A stretch of DNA of 64,000 nt, taken from Triplophysa rosa (Eukaryota; Chordata; Actinopteri; Cypriniformes; Nemacheilidae). The DNA is taken from the NCBI RefSeq assembly GCF_024868665.1, contig NC_079891.1, forward strand, positions 35,169,822-35,233,821. Reading direction: 5' to 3'. Positions 1 through 43,361 of the stretch are shown here, in pieces. Position 1 is the stretch's first letter. Each line of letters starts with the position of its first letter. Under the pieces are notes generated by a model. The model was not told where the DNA came from and searched no databases. It saw nothing but the letters and a program-made list of their open reading frames with translations. A program made the translations under genes and the position numbers.

Positions 1-74
<74 letters not shown>
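1..74. repeat. (CA)n microsatellite at window edge
   Basis: Thirty-six perfect CA units, continuing beyond the left edge. Confidence 0.99.
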
Positions 75-75
<1 letters not shown>

Positions 76-1588
76 CATGACTCACACTTTTCCTTTTGCT
101 CAGCCAGATTTGAGAAAGAAGAGGCGAGACTGAGAGCGAAGGATCATGTGAGGCAGAGGAAGAATTTGATCGGTCTGATCATTCGTTAGGTTTGAAAACT
201 AAATTAAATTCACTTCGAGAAAACTCGAGTATACTTCAAAGTGTAATTTCATCCATTTATAACAAGTGTGCTACTAGTATTGAAGTAGTAAAAATCAGTA
301 TTGTAGTATTGTTGCAAATGAAAAACATAGTTGTAAACTAGTTGTGTACTCAAAATGTACTACTGTTACACTGTATACTTAAAAGTACACTTTTAAAAAC
401 TAAAAAGTGTGGTAATTTGGTCCCAAGTACCTACGTAGTATTGAAGTCTATCACACACTTATTGTATAAGTATACTAGTGCATTGACATTAGTATACTTC
501 CTACATAAAGTATACCTAAAGATATACTTGATGAACTTGAAGTATACTTATTTTACACGTCCTCACGCTGTGTTTGATTTTATTATCTGAGTGAAAAACC
601 AGACAGTGATGTTTTGCGAGTTTAAAGATGCCATGACTCCAAAGTTTCTGTAGCGCACTTCTAAAATAAGCACAGAGGATTTGAAGATCTTTGTTTTTTT
701 TCAGTCAGACCAGTAAAAACGTTGCACTTGGACGTCTGGAAGTGTGGGTTAATTCAGACGATCTGATTGGACGACGCAGTGTTCACATGTGCCTGCCAGA
801 TTCGTGTGGAAGGAAAATTGCGCTCATGAAACCATTTCATTGGGTTTTTAAAGAACACGGAAACCAAACGCAGTGCGTGAACATTTCTGTGATCCAGCAA
901 ACTTCATGAATATTAATGAGGTAAGCACAGAGACGGCTTATGATTGGTTGTCTCGTTTTATCACGGTAGCACCATATTGTGACACGCTGTAGACATTTAA
1001 GAATCAATTTCGGGTTAAAGTTATGACTGGGAAAAGTCAATAGTCCCTCCAAAAAAAAAAAAAAAACAAGCGGTAAGTTTATGATAGGTTAAAACTGACA
1101 TAACGTAAAGGGAAAATAGACATTTAAAGAGACGGTCACTTGGAGGTTAATGTGTATATTCTCCAAATAAAAACCAACACACACACATGCATGGAAGTTA
1201 TCAGGGGGTGAGAAGTCAGACAGCAGTGTATATCAGTCCTGACCTCTGACCTCTAACCCCGCCACACATAGTGAATGATTCTCTGTGTTCTCATGAGGTC
1301 TTGTCCGGATCTCCCACAGTGATCGCGGTCAACATGTGTAATTGTGTTCACTTGATCCAGAAACAATAATGCCGTGTTCACACCAAACACGCGAGCACAA
1401 TCACACAGACAGTCAATGCATAGTCGCGATAAGACGCACACTCGTGCGGCCCGATTCATGTCATTTTGAGGAGATCTTCAGCAAAGACTGAACTCGGAAG
1501 ATTTTCCGTTGTGTTGTTTTCGGTGTGACTAATACAGACGCTGTTGTAAAAGTGAAGGAAGTTGAGAGTGGATTCATAAACACATAGT
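75..1588. other. dnm1 intron, no gene seen
   Basis: AT-rich intronic sequence on both strands without conserved reading frames, RNA genes or recognised transposons. A short CAC run is at 1180. Confidence 0.5.
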
Positions 1589-1721
1589 GTGTGTGTGTGT
1601 GTGTGTGTTTCTCTCTTTCTCTCTGTGTGTGTGTTAGTCTGTTTCTCTTGCTCTCTCTCTCTCTCTCTCTCTCTCACTCACTCACTCACTCACTCACTCG
1701 CTCTCTGTCTCTCGCTCTCTG

Positions 1722-1765
<44 letters not shown>

Positions 1766-1767
1766 CC
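1589..1767. repeat. Compound (GT)n/(CT)n repeat next to assembly gap
   Basis: GT and CT dinucleotides with CACT runs lead straight into the N run. Confidence 0.95.
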
Positions 1768-2218
1768 NNNNNNNNNNNNNNNNNNNNNNNNNNNNNNNNN
1801 NNNNNNNNNNNNNNNNNNNNNNNNNNNNNNNNNNNNNNNNNNNNNNNNNNNNNNNNNNNNNNNNNNNNNNNNNNNNNNNNNNNNNNNNNNNNNNNNNNNN
1901 NNNNNNNNNNNNNNNNNNNNNNNNNNNNNNNNNNNNNNNNNNNNNNNNNNNNNNNNNNNNNNNNNNNNNNNNNNNNNNNNNNNNNNNNNNNNNNNNNNNN
2001 NNNNNNNNNNNNNNNNNNNNNNNNNNNNNNNNNNNNNNNNNNNNNNNNNNNNNNNNNNNNNNNNNNNNNNNNNNNNNNNNNNNNNNNNNNNNNNNNNNNN
2101 NNNNNNNNNNNNNNNNNNNNNNNNNNNNNNNNNNNNNNNNNNNNNNNNNNNNNNNNNNNNNNNNNNNNNNNNNNNNNNNNNNNNNNNNNNNNNNNNNNNN
2201 NNNNNNNNNNNNNNNNNN
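1768..2218. other. Assembly gap (451 Ns)
   Basis: Unresolved bases. The gap separates a CT repeat from the first copy of the mir-199 block; in the second copy the same point is preceded by poly-G. Two more Ns are at 9314-9315. Confidence 0.99.
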
Positions 2219-3373
2219 GTGGTGGGGAGTCAACGCTAAGAGTGATTCGTTCATTATGCAGCAGAGGTTTGAAGGATTGACGCAAAACCACAGGGAGCGC
2301 ATCGCAGGAAACAGGAAGATGTCACTCTCTCACCGTCATACTTTGATTTTGTTTCAGACTTCATCACTACATGAGCGATCAGTCACGGCCGTCTACCGCT
2401 GCCACACGTGTGGTAAGTTTACAGAGGTCATCAGTTTCACCAGGTGTTTATTTATGAGACGGCCCGTGGTCATTTCACCCGCCCCGTCTGCCCAGTGTTC
2501 AGACTACCTGTTCAGGATTTATCGTTTGTACAGTAGTCTGCACATTGGTTAGGCTGAGCGGGACTCATCAGCTCGACATCACGAGAGGTTCAGTACATAC
2601 ATGACGACAAAAAGCAGAATGATATATCAGCTGTGAATGATGTTTTATATGAATAAAGTATAAAGTGATGATGACGCAAGATGTGATGAGTGTCTTTTTA
2701 TTTCAACTACACAATACAGAACTCTTTGATTGCGATTTTGAACAACAAATATCAAATGAAGTTTTCACTTCATTGCTTTTAAATGAATTAAATTTCATTA
2801 CATAAAATAAACCCGAATACTTCCTAAATCAAAATACACACAAATGTTTGGACTGCTGACATACAGCAGGACTACATCGAGCTATTAACGTAAAAAAACG
2901 TTTGTCTTGAATTCAAAGATAACATTTGAGTTCATATTGAGAACTTTAGTATTGTGGTAAATCACGGCACAGTACGAGTCATGGTTGAGATGGCTTCTGA
3001 AACGCTTGTGAGCTCAAAAGACACATGGATTGGATTGAAATCTGAGTGACAGCGAGAGAGAACGAGATTAAAGGAGATAAAGTGAGACAAACTGAGGGGT
3101 TTTGTCTGGATGAAGAAGCTCGTCTTTCACACGCTCGAAACTCTCAAACATCCAGACAAATCAAAACCAGATGAACATGTTTCCACTTTAGACTTTCCTG
3201 GATCAAAATGTTTCCTCGTACGAGGCTTTTCCTGCACTACACACGCACACACACGTACACACACCAACATACACACGGTTACTCGAGAGATTTACTGAGA
3301 TGTTATAATATCTGTCAGATTTACAGGCAGGAAGTGCGTGTGTGTGTGTTCATGAGTGTGTGTGTGTGTGTTC

Positions 3374-3412
<39 letters not shown>

Positions 3413-3430
3413 CGTGAGTGCGTGTGTGTG
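2219..3430 (+). repeat. Duplicated block, copy 1 (contains mir-199)
   Basis: About 1.1 kb from GTGGTGGGGAGTC to the start of the TG repeat matches 6424 onward at an offset of 4205 bp. I see one substitution (3255 versus 7460) outside the microsatellite. Confidence 0.93.
2479..2564 (+). ncRNA. mir199: mir-199 precursor hairpin, copy 1 (antisense to dnm1)
   Basis: The 5p arm at 2491-2513 starts CCCAGTGTTCAGACTACC and the 3p arm at 2530-2551 starts ACAGTAGTCTGCACATTGG. Both match the known miR-199-5p and -3p, separated by a 16-nt loop. In vertebrates, mir-199 genes lie antisense in a late intron of dynamin genes (MIR199B in DNM1), and this copy sits antisense in a dnm1 intron past the PH exon. 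An AATAAA at 2652-2657 lies downstream. It is nearly identical to the second copy at 6684-6769. Confidence 0.95.
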
Positions 3431-3441
3431 TGTGTGTGTTC

Positions 3442-3487
<46 letters not shown>

Positions 3488-3708
3488 CTCTCTCTCTGTG
3501 TGTGTATAAGTGTGTGTTTCTCTCTCTCTCTGTGTGTGTGTGTGTTTCTCTCTCTCTCTGTGTGTGTGTGTGTTTCTCTCTCTCTCTGTGTGTGTGTGTG
3601 TGTGTGTGTGTGTTTCTCTCTCTGTGTGTGTGTGTGTGTGTTTCTCTCTCTCTGTGTGTGTATAAGTGTGTGTTTCTCTCTCTCTCTCTGTGTGCGTGTG
3701 TGTGTGTA
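3335..3708. repeat. (GT)n/(CT)n compound minisatellite
   Basis: GT tracts broken by TTCGTGAG and TTTCTCTCTCTC interruptions at fairly regular spacing, a higher-order repeat. It creates long false reading frames of Cys/Val and Thr/His. Confidence 0.9.
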
Positions 3709-3719
3709 GGAGTGAGCAG

Positions 3720-5199
3720 CGCTGGTGTGTTGGGTTCACATCAAAGGCCAGTGAGACGCAGGGAGACATATGGGAGCAATAACGGCGTTCTAACCCCTCA
3801 TTACCAGAATGACTGCGCCGTCAGCAGAGGCCAACGACAATTTTCAAACGCAGTTTTTCCCCTTTCTGTCTGTCTTTAATTCATTCTCAAAAGTAGAAAA
3901 AACCCATCACAATCTGAGAGCTGGCACGCAGCGGCGGTCCTGAGTGCCGGAGAAAGCTGAGCGTATTATTAAAGAAAAGAAGTTCAACTGCAGTCAAACC
4001 ACTTTAAGAACGACTCAACACAAATGGCTACAACATAGATCTATTTAAAGAAGACTTTTTAATGATCTTTATAAATACATCAACTCAGTTGATATCATTT
4101 TGTTTGCATTTAGCTTAGAATTCATCTGCAGTACAACACAACTCTGTGCGTGTGTGTGTGTGTGTGTGTGTGTTGTATTTTGCTGAGCTCATCCGTGGAG
4201 GGTGTTTTAAAAGAAAAGGTATATCTTTGGTCCAGCAGTAAAAAAAGAAGTGAAGTGAAAATGTAACACACATCCACAGAACACATCTACAGACACATGT
4301 TAAGTGCATTAACCCTCAGCGCGCTGCTTTGAAGTCTGCTCTCCAACAACCTCACACGTAGATGAACAGAAGACGTTCAGTCCCCCGTTCAGCCCTAAAA
4401 ATCCTAGAAATCCAGACATTCACACGTGTCATGATGCTTAAGACAATCTTAACCTCAACCGACTCTCTTCTCAGCTGCTGTCAGGATTGGAAAACCACTT
4501 AAGAAGATTTCAAATATACTTACAGAGGTAAGAATAAAACATACGTTTGTTGTACTTTTTTGAGCTTTTCTGAACATTCTGCATGCTTGTATTGTATGCA
4601 AAAGATGATCGTAAATCCTACATTGAGTTCAACACAAGTCTTATGAGTTTAGCGAGTACATCCTGTACTTGTTCATTTCTAGATGAACTAAACCTTTAAT
4701 ATTCCCATCGTTTGTTTTGCTTTTGTCTTGAGTATTAATAGCAATAGGTCTGTCTAATTAAATGACAATTTTCCTAGTATTTGTGTGCATTATGTATTTT
4801 TGCAATGAACGTTAAATGTATTCATTTGTGTCATTACGTTTAATACATTTTTGTTGAAATGTATATTTAATATGCATATAAATCTCCTTTCAATTACATT
4901 TTTACTTATAAAGATTCAGGCACATTGTTCTGTGTTATTTTGTGTATTTGTCTTTGCAGGACTGCTGACCCATCTCCTCACGGAGGCGTTCTGAGTCTTT
5001 GCTCGGGTTGGAGAGGAGAAACTGTAGCCAAAGCAAACACAGTCACCACCCAGAGCTTGGCCAAAAAACCCACCGTGCTCACCCATGACTCAGACACATT
5101 ACCCAGAATTCAACAGCACGCGAAACCAGACCAGACACAAAGAGAAACTAGAACTGAACATTTCAAGCGACGTTCGGCTTAACTAACGCAGATGAAGTG
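3720..5199. other. dnm1 intron, no gene seen
   Basis: Mixed intronic sequence. It has a (GT)n at 4146-4171 and AT-rich stretches. No conserved coding or RNA feature recognised. Confidence 0.4.
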
Positions 5200-6160
5200 T
5201 TTGTTCGGGAAGGTCCCATCATGAGTTGGCGACGCTGTACGGTTGATCTCCGATGGGTCTTTCCTTCTAGGTTTTCGGTTATTTCCCGCAAAATCTGCTC
5301 CTAATTTCGACCCAGTTACCCAACGTATACACGGAGGGGGGCGGAGAGCATAAAGGCCTCTTTATTCGGGCCGGACAGGGAAAGGAAATCGCCTTGAGAA
5401 GAAAAAACACGCCAGCACGCTGAGAGCCGCCACAGGCCCGCACATCTGGAGTTATTACAAGCCCGCCGTCTTGCCAAGAAACTCCGACATTCCTGCAGCG
5501 CTACAAAGCCACACGGAGTTGCGCAGCTCGCACCCACACACGCCAAAGCTGACATGCTCGTCTCCCCCCGAAACGGGCACACTCGCATTTTCCACTCGCC
5601 GCCAATCCTGCTCGCCATCCTCTCGTCCCGCGCTTCCACCCACCTCGCCTAAAAAAAGTGACACACGCACACATGCGGCGAATTAATGCGCTTTACTTCC
5701 TGTTGACCTTTGCCCATCCACTTCCTGTTGCCCCCGCCCCCCCCAAAAAGCTGGAAAAAAATAACAGAAATGCAGACGGGGAGGAACGGGGGCAGAGTCC
5801 CGCCTCCTTCTGCTCTTTCACTCTCTCTCTAGTTGAGTAGGTTAACAGCGCTGCCACGTCAAGCCTGCGAGTCGCCGCATCCAGATCGCCTCCGTCCTCA
5901 TGACGAAGTGCATTTTAGGAAAAGCGGGTTTTTCTAATCCATCATTCGGGATGTAAACTACAGGAAGCTGGATGTGGAGCGCTCCGAGATCCGTGCGGGG
6001 GAAAAGTGAAAAGCTTTTCATTTGGAGACCTTCGCGGGCCATCTCTTCTGCTGCTGTCTGTGTCTCACTGAGGTCCTGTAGATGCATTCCGGAAAATTCA
6101 GGTCAGCACTCAACGCGCAGAGGAGCGTGAGGTGCAGTATGAGTCTTTGGAGTCTTATGA
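5200..6160 (+). promoter_or_regulatory. CpG-containing unique block upstream of mir-199 copy 2
   Basis: Unlike its surroundings, this ~1 kb is non-repetitive and CpG-rich, and lies upstream of the second mir-199 hairpin on the same strand. It could be the pri-mir-199 promoter. No gene is recognised in it; the short reading frames have no family resemblance. Low confidence. Confidence 0.2.
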
Positions 6161-6376
6161 TTCAGCATTTAGATTTACATTCAAATAAAATAAATGTAAA
6201 TATCAAAAATACTGTTTTAACATACAACGTTAAAATTGAGAATTTGTTGTGGAATGTGTACGAATGCGGACGGAATGAAACCGGAGTGCAATTTTCGGTT
6301 GGTGATTGGTGTTAAGGGTCAGCGAGGGCAAGCGTGTGATGCACAGATTCTAAAATGAACAAATCGCAGAAATAAA

Positions 6377-6377
<1 letters not shown>

Positions 6378-6424
<47 letters not shown>
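6378..6424 (+). repeat. Poly-G homopolymer (47 G)
   Basis: Forty-seven uninterrupted G immediately before the duplicated block. Such runs are rare in vertebrate genomes and often mark sequencing or assembly trouble. Confidence 0.97.
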
Positions 6425-6425
<1 letters not shown>

Positions 6426-7620
6426 GGTGGGGAGTCAACGCTAAGAGTGATTCGTTCATTATGCAGCAGAGGTTTGAAGGATTGACGCAAAACCACAGGG
6501 AGCGCATCGCAGGAAACAGGAAGATGTCACTCTCTCACCGTCATACTTTGATTTTGTTTCAGACTTCATCACTACATGAGCGATCAGTCACGGCCGTCTA
6601 CCGCTGCCACACGTGTGGTAAGTTTACAGAGGTCATCAGTTTCACCAGGTGTTTATTTATGAGACGGCCCGTGGTCATTTCACCCGCCCCGTCTGCCCAG
6701 TGTTCAGACTACCTGTTCAGGATTTATCGTTTGTACAGTAGTCTGCACATTGGTTAGGCTGAGCGGGACTCATCAGCTCGACATCACGAGAGGTTCAGTA
6801 CATACATGACGACAAAAAGCAGAATGATATATCAGCTGTGAATGATGTTTTATATGAATAAAGTATAAAGTGATGATGACGCAAGATGTGATGAGTGTCT
6901 TTTTATTTCAACTACACAATACAGAACTCTTTGATTGCGATTTTGAACAACAAATATCAAATGAAGTTTTCACTTCATTGCTTTTAAATGAATTAAATTT
7001 CATTACATAAAATAAACCCGAATACTTCCTAAATCAAAATACACACAAATGTTTGGACTGCTGACATACAGCAGGACTACATCGAGCTATTAACGTAAAA
7101 AAACGTTTGTCTTGAATTCAAAGATAACATTTGAGTTCATATTGAGAACTTTAGTATTGTGGTAAATCACGGCACAGTACGAGTCATGGTTGAGATGGCT
7201 TCTGAAACGCTTGTGAGCTCAAAAGACACATGGATTGGATTGAAATCTGAGTGACAGCGAGAGAGAACGAGATTAAAGGAGATAAAGTGAGACAAACTGA
7301 GGGGTTTTGTCTGGATGAAGAAGCTCGTCTTTCACACGCTCGAAACTCTCAAACATCCAGACAAATCAAAACCAGATGAACATGTTTCCACTTTAGACTT
7401 TCCTGGATCAAAATGTTTCCTCGTACGAGGCTTTTCCTGCACTACACACGCACACACACGTACACACACCAACATACACACAGTTACTCGAGAGATTTAC
7501 TGAGATGTTATAATATCTGTCAGATTTACAGGCAGGAAGTGCGTGTGTGTGTGTTCATGAGTGTGTGTGTGTGTGTTCGTGAGTGTGTGTGTGTGTGTGT
7601 GTGTGTGTTCGTGAGTGCGT
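6424..7620 (+). repeat. Duplicated block, copy 2 (contains mir-199)
   Basis: Second copy of the block, preceded by a poly-G run instead of Ns. It diverges from copy 1 inside the TG/TTCGTGAG repeat. Confidence 0.93.
6684..6769 (+). ncRNA. mir199: mir-199 precursor hairpin, copy 2
   Basis: The 5p arm is at 6696-6718 and the 3p arm at 6735-6756, identical to the first copy over the whole hairpin. The surrounding ~1.1 kb is also duplicated, so this is either a recent tandem duplicate or the same locus assembled twice. Confidence 0.93.
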
Positions 7621-7730
7621 GTGTGTGTGTGTGTGTGTGTTCGTGAGTGTGTGTGTGTGTGTGTGTGTTCGTGAGTGTGCGTCTGAGCATGCATGTGTGT
7701 CTGTGTGTGTGTATTGCGTGTGTGTGGCAT
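7540..7730. repeat. (GT)n microsatellite with TTCGTGAG interruptions
   Basis: Continues the second duplicated block; same unit structure as 3335-3470 but a different length. Confidence 0.9.
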
Positions 7731-7905
7731 GGTCATTCACTGAAATAGCAGCAGAGTAGTGTGTGTGGGGCCTTGTTTTGTATCTCAGTGGGGACCTAAA
7801 CCTGACTACACACCGACTCATGGGGACTCCCCACCGGCCAAAAAGTGTGTGTGTGTGCGCACGTGCGTGTTCACCTACTTAACAACTTTTGAAGTCAGGT
7901 AAATC

Positions 7906-8387
7906 CAGTGTTGGGTGTGACTAGTTACTAAGTAATTAGTTACTGTAATTAAATTACTTTTCCCTTGAAAATGTAAAGTAAGGGATTACTCTTATTTTTT
8001 CTGTAATTGAATTACAGTTACTTCTGATGTAATTAAACTAAATACTGTGTGTAATATGTGTGTGCAATAGTGGAATTGACATCAAAACTCAAAGTCTAAC
8101 TTTAAAATCCGTGCTTGAATGTTTAATTCTCACATTTGTAATACTTTGGTCAGTTAATAATAATACTTTATGTAGTTTAATATGATTTATTTGAAGTAAT
8201 TAGAAGAGCCGTTTCATGTCTATCATTGAATCACTTAACTAACCAAGGTGATATAGAAAGTAATTAGTGATAAGTAATTAAATACTTTTTGGAGAGAGTA
8301 ATTTGTACAGTAATCTAATTACACTATTGAATATGTAATTAGTAACTAGTAATTAATTACTTTTCCAGAGTAACTTGCCCAACACTG
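7906..8387. mobile_element. hAT-like nonautonomous transposon, copy 1
   Basis: 482 bp with inverted ends CAGTGTTGGGTGTGACTAG / CAGTGTTGGGCAAG. It is flanked by GGTAAATC and GCTAAATC, an 8-bp target duplication with one mismatch. It matches 55489-55979 in reverse orientation. Confidence 0.8.
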
Positions 8388-8539
8388 GCTAAATCTGCAT
8401 GGGGATGTCCACATGGATTATTTTTTTATCTTTTATGAAATAAGAAAATGAATGTCTATAGTACTATCAGTCTCCGCTTAGGTAGCTGAGAACATTTCTC
8501 TGCTTTGTCTCATTTGCTTTCAGGGGAAACTGTGAATGT

Positions 8540-8556
8540 GCAGAGAGAGAGGGAGG

Positions 8557-8602
<46 letters not shown>

Positions 8603-8717
8603 GGGAGGGAGAGAGAGGGAGAGAGAGAGAGAGAGAGAGAGAGGGGAGAGAGAAGAGAGAGAGAGAGAGGAAGAGAGAGACAGAGAGAGAGACGAGAGAG
8701 AGGCAGAGGAGAAGAGA

Positions 8718-8750
<33 letters not shown>

Positions 8751-9391
8751 GGACCAGAGAGGAGAGAACCAGAGAGAGAGAGAGCCGGAGAGAGAAGAGA
8801 GGAGAGAGGAAGAGAGAGAGGAAGAGAGAGAGGAGAGAGAGAGAGAGAAGAGAGAGAGAGAAGAGACGAAGAGACGAGAGAACGAGAGGAGAAGAAGAAG
8901 GAGAGAGAAAGAGAAGAACCAGAGAGGAGACAAGGAGAAGAAAAGAGAGAGATAGAGAAAGAGAGAAGAGATGAGAGAGGAGAAGAGAGAGAGAGAGAGG
9001 GAGGAGAGAGAAGAAGAGAGAGAGAGACGAGACGGAGAGAGGGTGAGAGAGAGAGAGATGAACGAGAGAGAGGAGAGAGAGAGGAGAGAGAGGAGAGAGA
9101 GAGACGAGAGAGAGAGAAGAACGAGAGAGAGTAGATGAGAGCAGGAGAGAAGAGAGAGAGAGAGGAGAGAGTAGAGAGGAAGAGACAGAGAGAGAAGAGA
9201 GTGCAGAGAGAAGAGATGTTGAGAGAAGATGAGGAGAGGAAGAAGAGAAGCAGAGGAACGAAGAAGGAGAGACGTAAGGAGAGCAGAAAGAGAGAGGGAG
9301 AGAAGAGAGATTANNGAGAGGAGGGAGAGAGAGAGAGAGAGGAGAAGGGAGAGAGAGAGAGAGGAGAGACGAGAGAGAGAAGAGAGAGAAG

Positions 9392-9440
<49 letters not shown>
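8540..9440 (+). repeat. Degenerate (GA)n polypurine tract, ~0.9 kb
   Basis: Almost only purines on the plus strand, GAGA units broken by GGGA, GAAG, GACGAG. Long Arg/Glu or Leu/Ser reading frames here are artefacts of composition. Contains two Ns. Confidence 0.97.
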
Positions 9441-10343
9441 TAACTGGTGATGGTGGGGTGGTGGTGTTTTTCACTAAATCTCTGGAATCACAAACTGACT
9501 GTGTGACAATGTAAAACAGATCCAGTATGACCAGTGATGCTCGTTCCTCCAAAACCCCTATGAGAGATCTTCTTTAGCTCATCCAACAACAAACTCGAAT
9601 GTAAAATTATTCAGTAGCGTGTGTTGCTAAAGATGTCCAGCACGCAGATCAACAATATAACACATTATCTACCTTCAAAAAACTCACCGCTAAAATAAAT
9701 AAAAAAATCCTTCGACATGAATGACTCTCAAACCACTGAATGAAGAGAGGTGCATAAATCTCACAGACTCGCAGTAAAGGAGGGGCAACAGTAAACCATC
9801 AACCAATCAGAATTCACCAGTGACCGCGAACACCCACAACAGTCAAACTCACAGCCATATTGCTCTGTTTTATAGTTTACAAAGAATTTGTACATTTGAA
9901 AATGTCACAAAATTTTGTGAAAAACACAAAAGAAGACTTTTTGAAGAACGTTGGAAACCAAACAACATTGAACTCCATAGTACGGACACATATCTCAGAG
10001 TATCTTTTGACAAGTCTTGCAAAGATGCTGAAAGTCTCCATAAGCGTGATGAGGAAACGTATGTGCGCTGAGAGTCAAACAGGAAGAGATGTGATCGATG
10101 ACACCGGGGCTTCTGTTTATCATTTAGACCGAGAGCGATGAGTTTTCTAAATCACAGCGAGGGTCTCGACCTCAGCCACCAGACCTCTGCGTGCGTGTGT
10201 GTGTTTGCGGAGGAAACACACACGGCTCATGTTTAGACACGCTCATTAGGGAATCAGGACTGTTTTACTTTTAAGTCGAACTGTGTTAGTTTTGGGGCTC
10301 TGAGTGCTGGGAACCGACATCACACGAGAAAAAAAATAAATAC

Positions 10344-10378
10344 ACGAGCGCGCGCGCGTGTGTGTGTGTGTGTGTGTG
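10344..10378. repeat. (CG)n(TG)n alternating purine-pyrimidine run
   Basis: GCGCGCGCGCGTGTGTG..., a classic Z-DNA-prone sequence. A separate (CA)n is at 10474-10500. Confidence 0.9.
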
Positions 10379-10729
10379 AGAGTGAAGTGAAGGAGACTTT
10401 GTTCATAGACAGATGAAAGCGAGCCACAACATCCCTCTCTGCCCCACATGCTTCTAGTTAAAGTAGCCCATCTAACACACACACACACACACACACACAT
10501 GATTTCTTTGAAAGTCAATGGTTTTATGAGGAGCAGACGTGCTGGACGAGTGTGTGTGACAGGTCAGATTCTGGTATGCACATGTGTGTGCCAGCTTTAC
10601 TAGCCTAGCGTGCTGACTGCACGGACAACACCATGAGGCCGACGTGAAATCAAAATGAGTTAAAACACACAACAATTCAACAAAGAACAATTTCTGTTTT
10701 CCAGGTGTTCTGTTCATCAAAGTCTCCCT

Positions 10730-10990
10730 AGATCCCAGAATGCATTGCAACAAACCAGAAGTTGCGATCGTTTTTACTTACGTATTGAAATTTAATTCCG
10801 AGTGAAATGGAATTTTGAATGAGGAAAATAGTGGGCGTGGCTTTCTTTGTTCTCTGTAATTTGATTGGATGTATAAAAACAGCCGTTGCATTTTGAAATG
10901 GAACTGGCAGCAGACTGACAGTTGAAGGGGAGGAGTTAACAGATGCTCCGCCCAAGCCGTCTAACATATGTCATTTGAGATGGATAGTCA
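10730..10990 (+). mobile_element. AAAGTCCC-type MITE, partial copy
   Basis: Shares GAAGTTGCGATCGTTTTTAC, GTGGGCGTGGCTTTC and GGGGAGGAGTTAACAGATGC with the fuller copies at 30848 and 40572, but the terminal repeats are missing. Confidence 0.8.
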
Positions 10991-11717
10991 TTACGGGAAG
11001 GGAGTGCATAAAAACAGTTTTTCAATTTCAATTTAAATAAAAAAAATCCAATAAACAATTTTTTGCAACAAGTAACAGTTCTTTGTAGGCTGCATGCGGT
11101 TGCCAGGCAACAAGTGCAACATCTTTATAAACATATTTTTTGTTTAATGTTTATAATATTTATATAAAAAAATGTATAAAACGACTTTCCATTGAAGTAA
11201 TCGTGCATTCATGTGTTAGAGAAATTAACCATGGGGCCACTTTGCAAGATGTAAACACAGGTCCAGTTCAGTTTTTGTTTTTGCTTAATTTTTTTATCAA
11301 ATCATTACATATATAAATAAATCTTAACAGTATTTGTTAAACATTTTAAATGGGTTATAAATATTATGTTGGTTGTATTTTGTTGAAGTGTTTGTGTAAG
11401 TGAAGATCCGAAGAGGTCTATGGTAACCACAGTTGTTTGCTTTTATTTGTGGTAAAAACACAAATTTACTATAATCTCACCACAACAACCGTAATCATTG
11501 TTTAACCATAGTATTTCATGTAAAACCAATTTTAATCAAACCGCCAAAAAACGACTATGCTTTTACATGGTTTTTAATCAAACCAGGGTTAATTTTCCAG
11601 TGAATGTTTAACCTGTTTGATCTTTAATATTCAGATTGAGATCTAAGCTTGTAACGTGATGATCTGTGTCATCCTGGGATCTGTTTTAATTTTTCTCTCC
11701 AAATGTCTGAGCGTGCG

Positions 11718-11728
11718 TGCATGCGCGT

Positions 11729-11763
<35 letters not shown>

Positions 11764-11940
11764 CGCGTATGTGTGTGTGCGTGTGTGTGTGTGCGTGCGC
11801 GTACGTGTGTGTGCGTGCGTGCGTGCGTGCAATGCATGTGTGTGTGCGTGCGTGCGTGCGTGCAATGCATGTGTGCGTGTACGTATGTGCGTGCATGCGT
11901 GTGTGTGTACATGTGTGTATGTGTGTGTGTACGTGTGGAG
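11718..11940. repeat. (GT)n/(GC)n degenerate microsatellite
   Basis: GTGTGCGTGCGCGTATG units with a duplicated internal block (GTGCGTGCGTGCAATGCATG occurs twice). False Cys/Val frames. Confidence 0.92.
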
Positions 11941-11992
11941 CAACATCAGATTCACCAACAGGAGCGAATCACACAAGCGTCTTTAACATTCA

Positions 11993-43270
<31,278 letters not shown>

Positions 43271-43361
43271 GAGCTGTTTTTGTGGCACTAGCTGGCGCAG
43301 TTTTCGAAGTGCAAATGCTGCAAGTAATACCTCTTTTAATGGTTAACCCAATATATAGATG

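Noticed and set aside
1589..2302. Four frames of about 200 codons across the N gap
   Set aside because: They exist only because the N run has no stop codons.
2256..2552. 98-codon frame repeated at 6461-6757
   Set aside because: It overlaps the mir-199 hairpin exactly; no protein similarity. The RNA explains the conservation between copies.
3335..3708. CRISPR-like regular repeat
   Set aside because: The regular units are microsatellite interruptions in a vertebrate genome; there are no unique spacers.
5316..5686. Overlapping frames in a CpG-rich block on both strands
   Set aside because: No family resemblance, no splice-compatible partners and not dynamin. Kept only as a possible regulatory region.
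8467..9552. 361-codon Ser/Leu frame and Arg/Glu frames on the other strand
   Set aside because: Pure product of the GA/CT tract, and interrupted by Ns.
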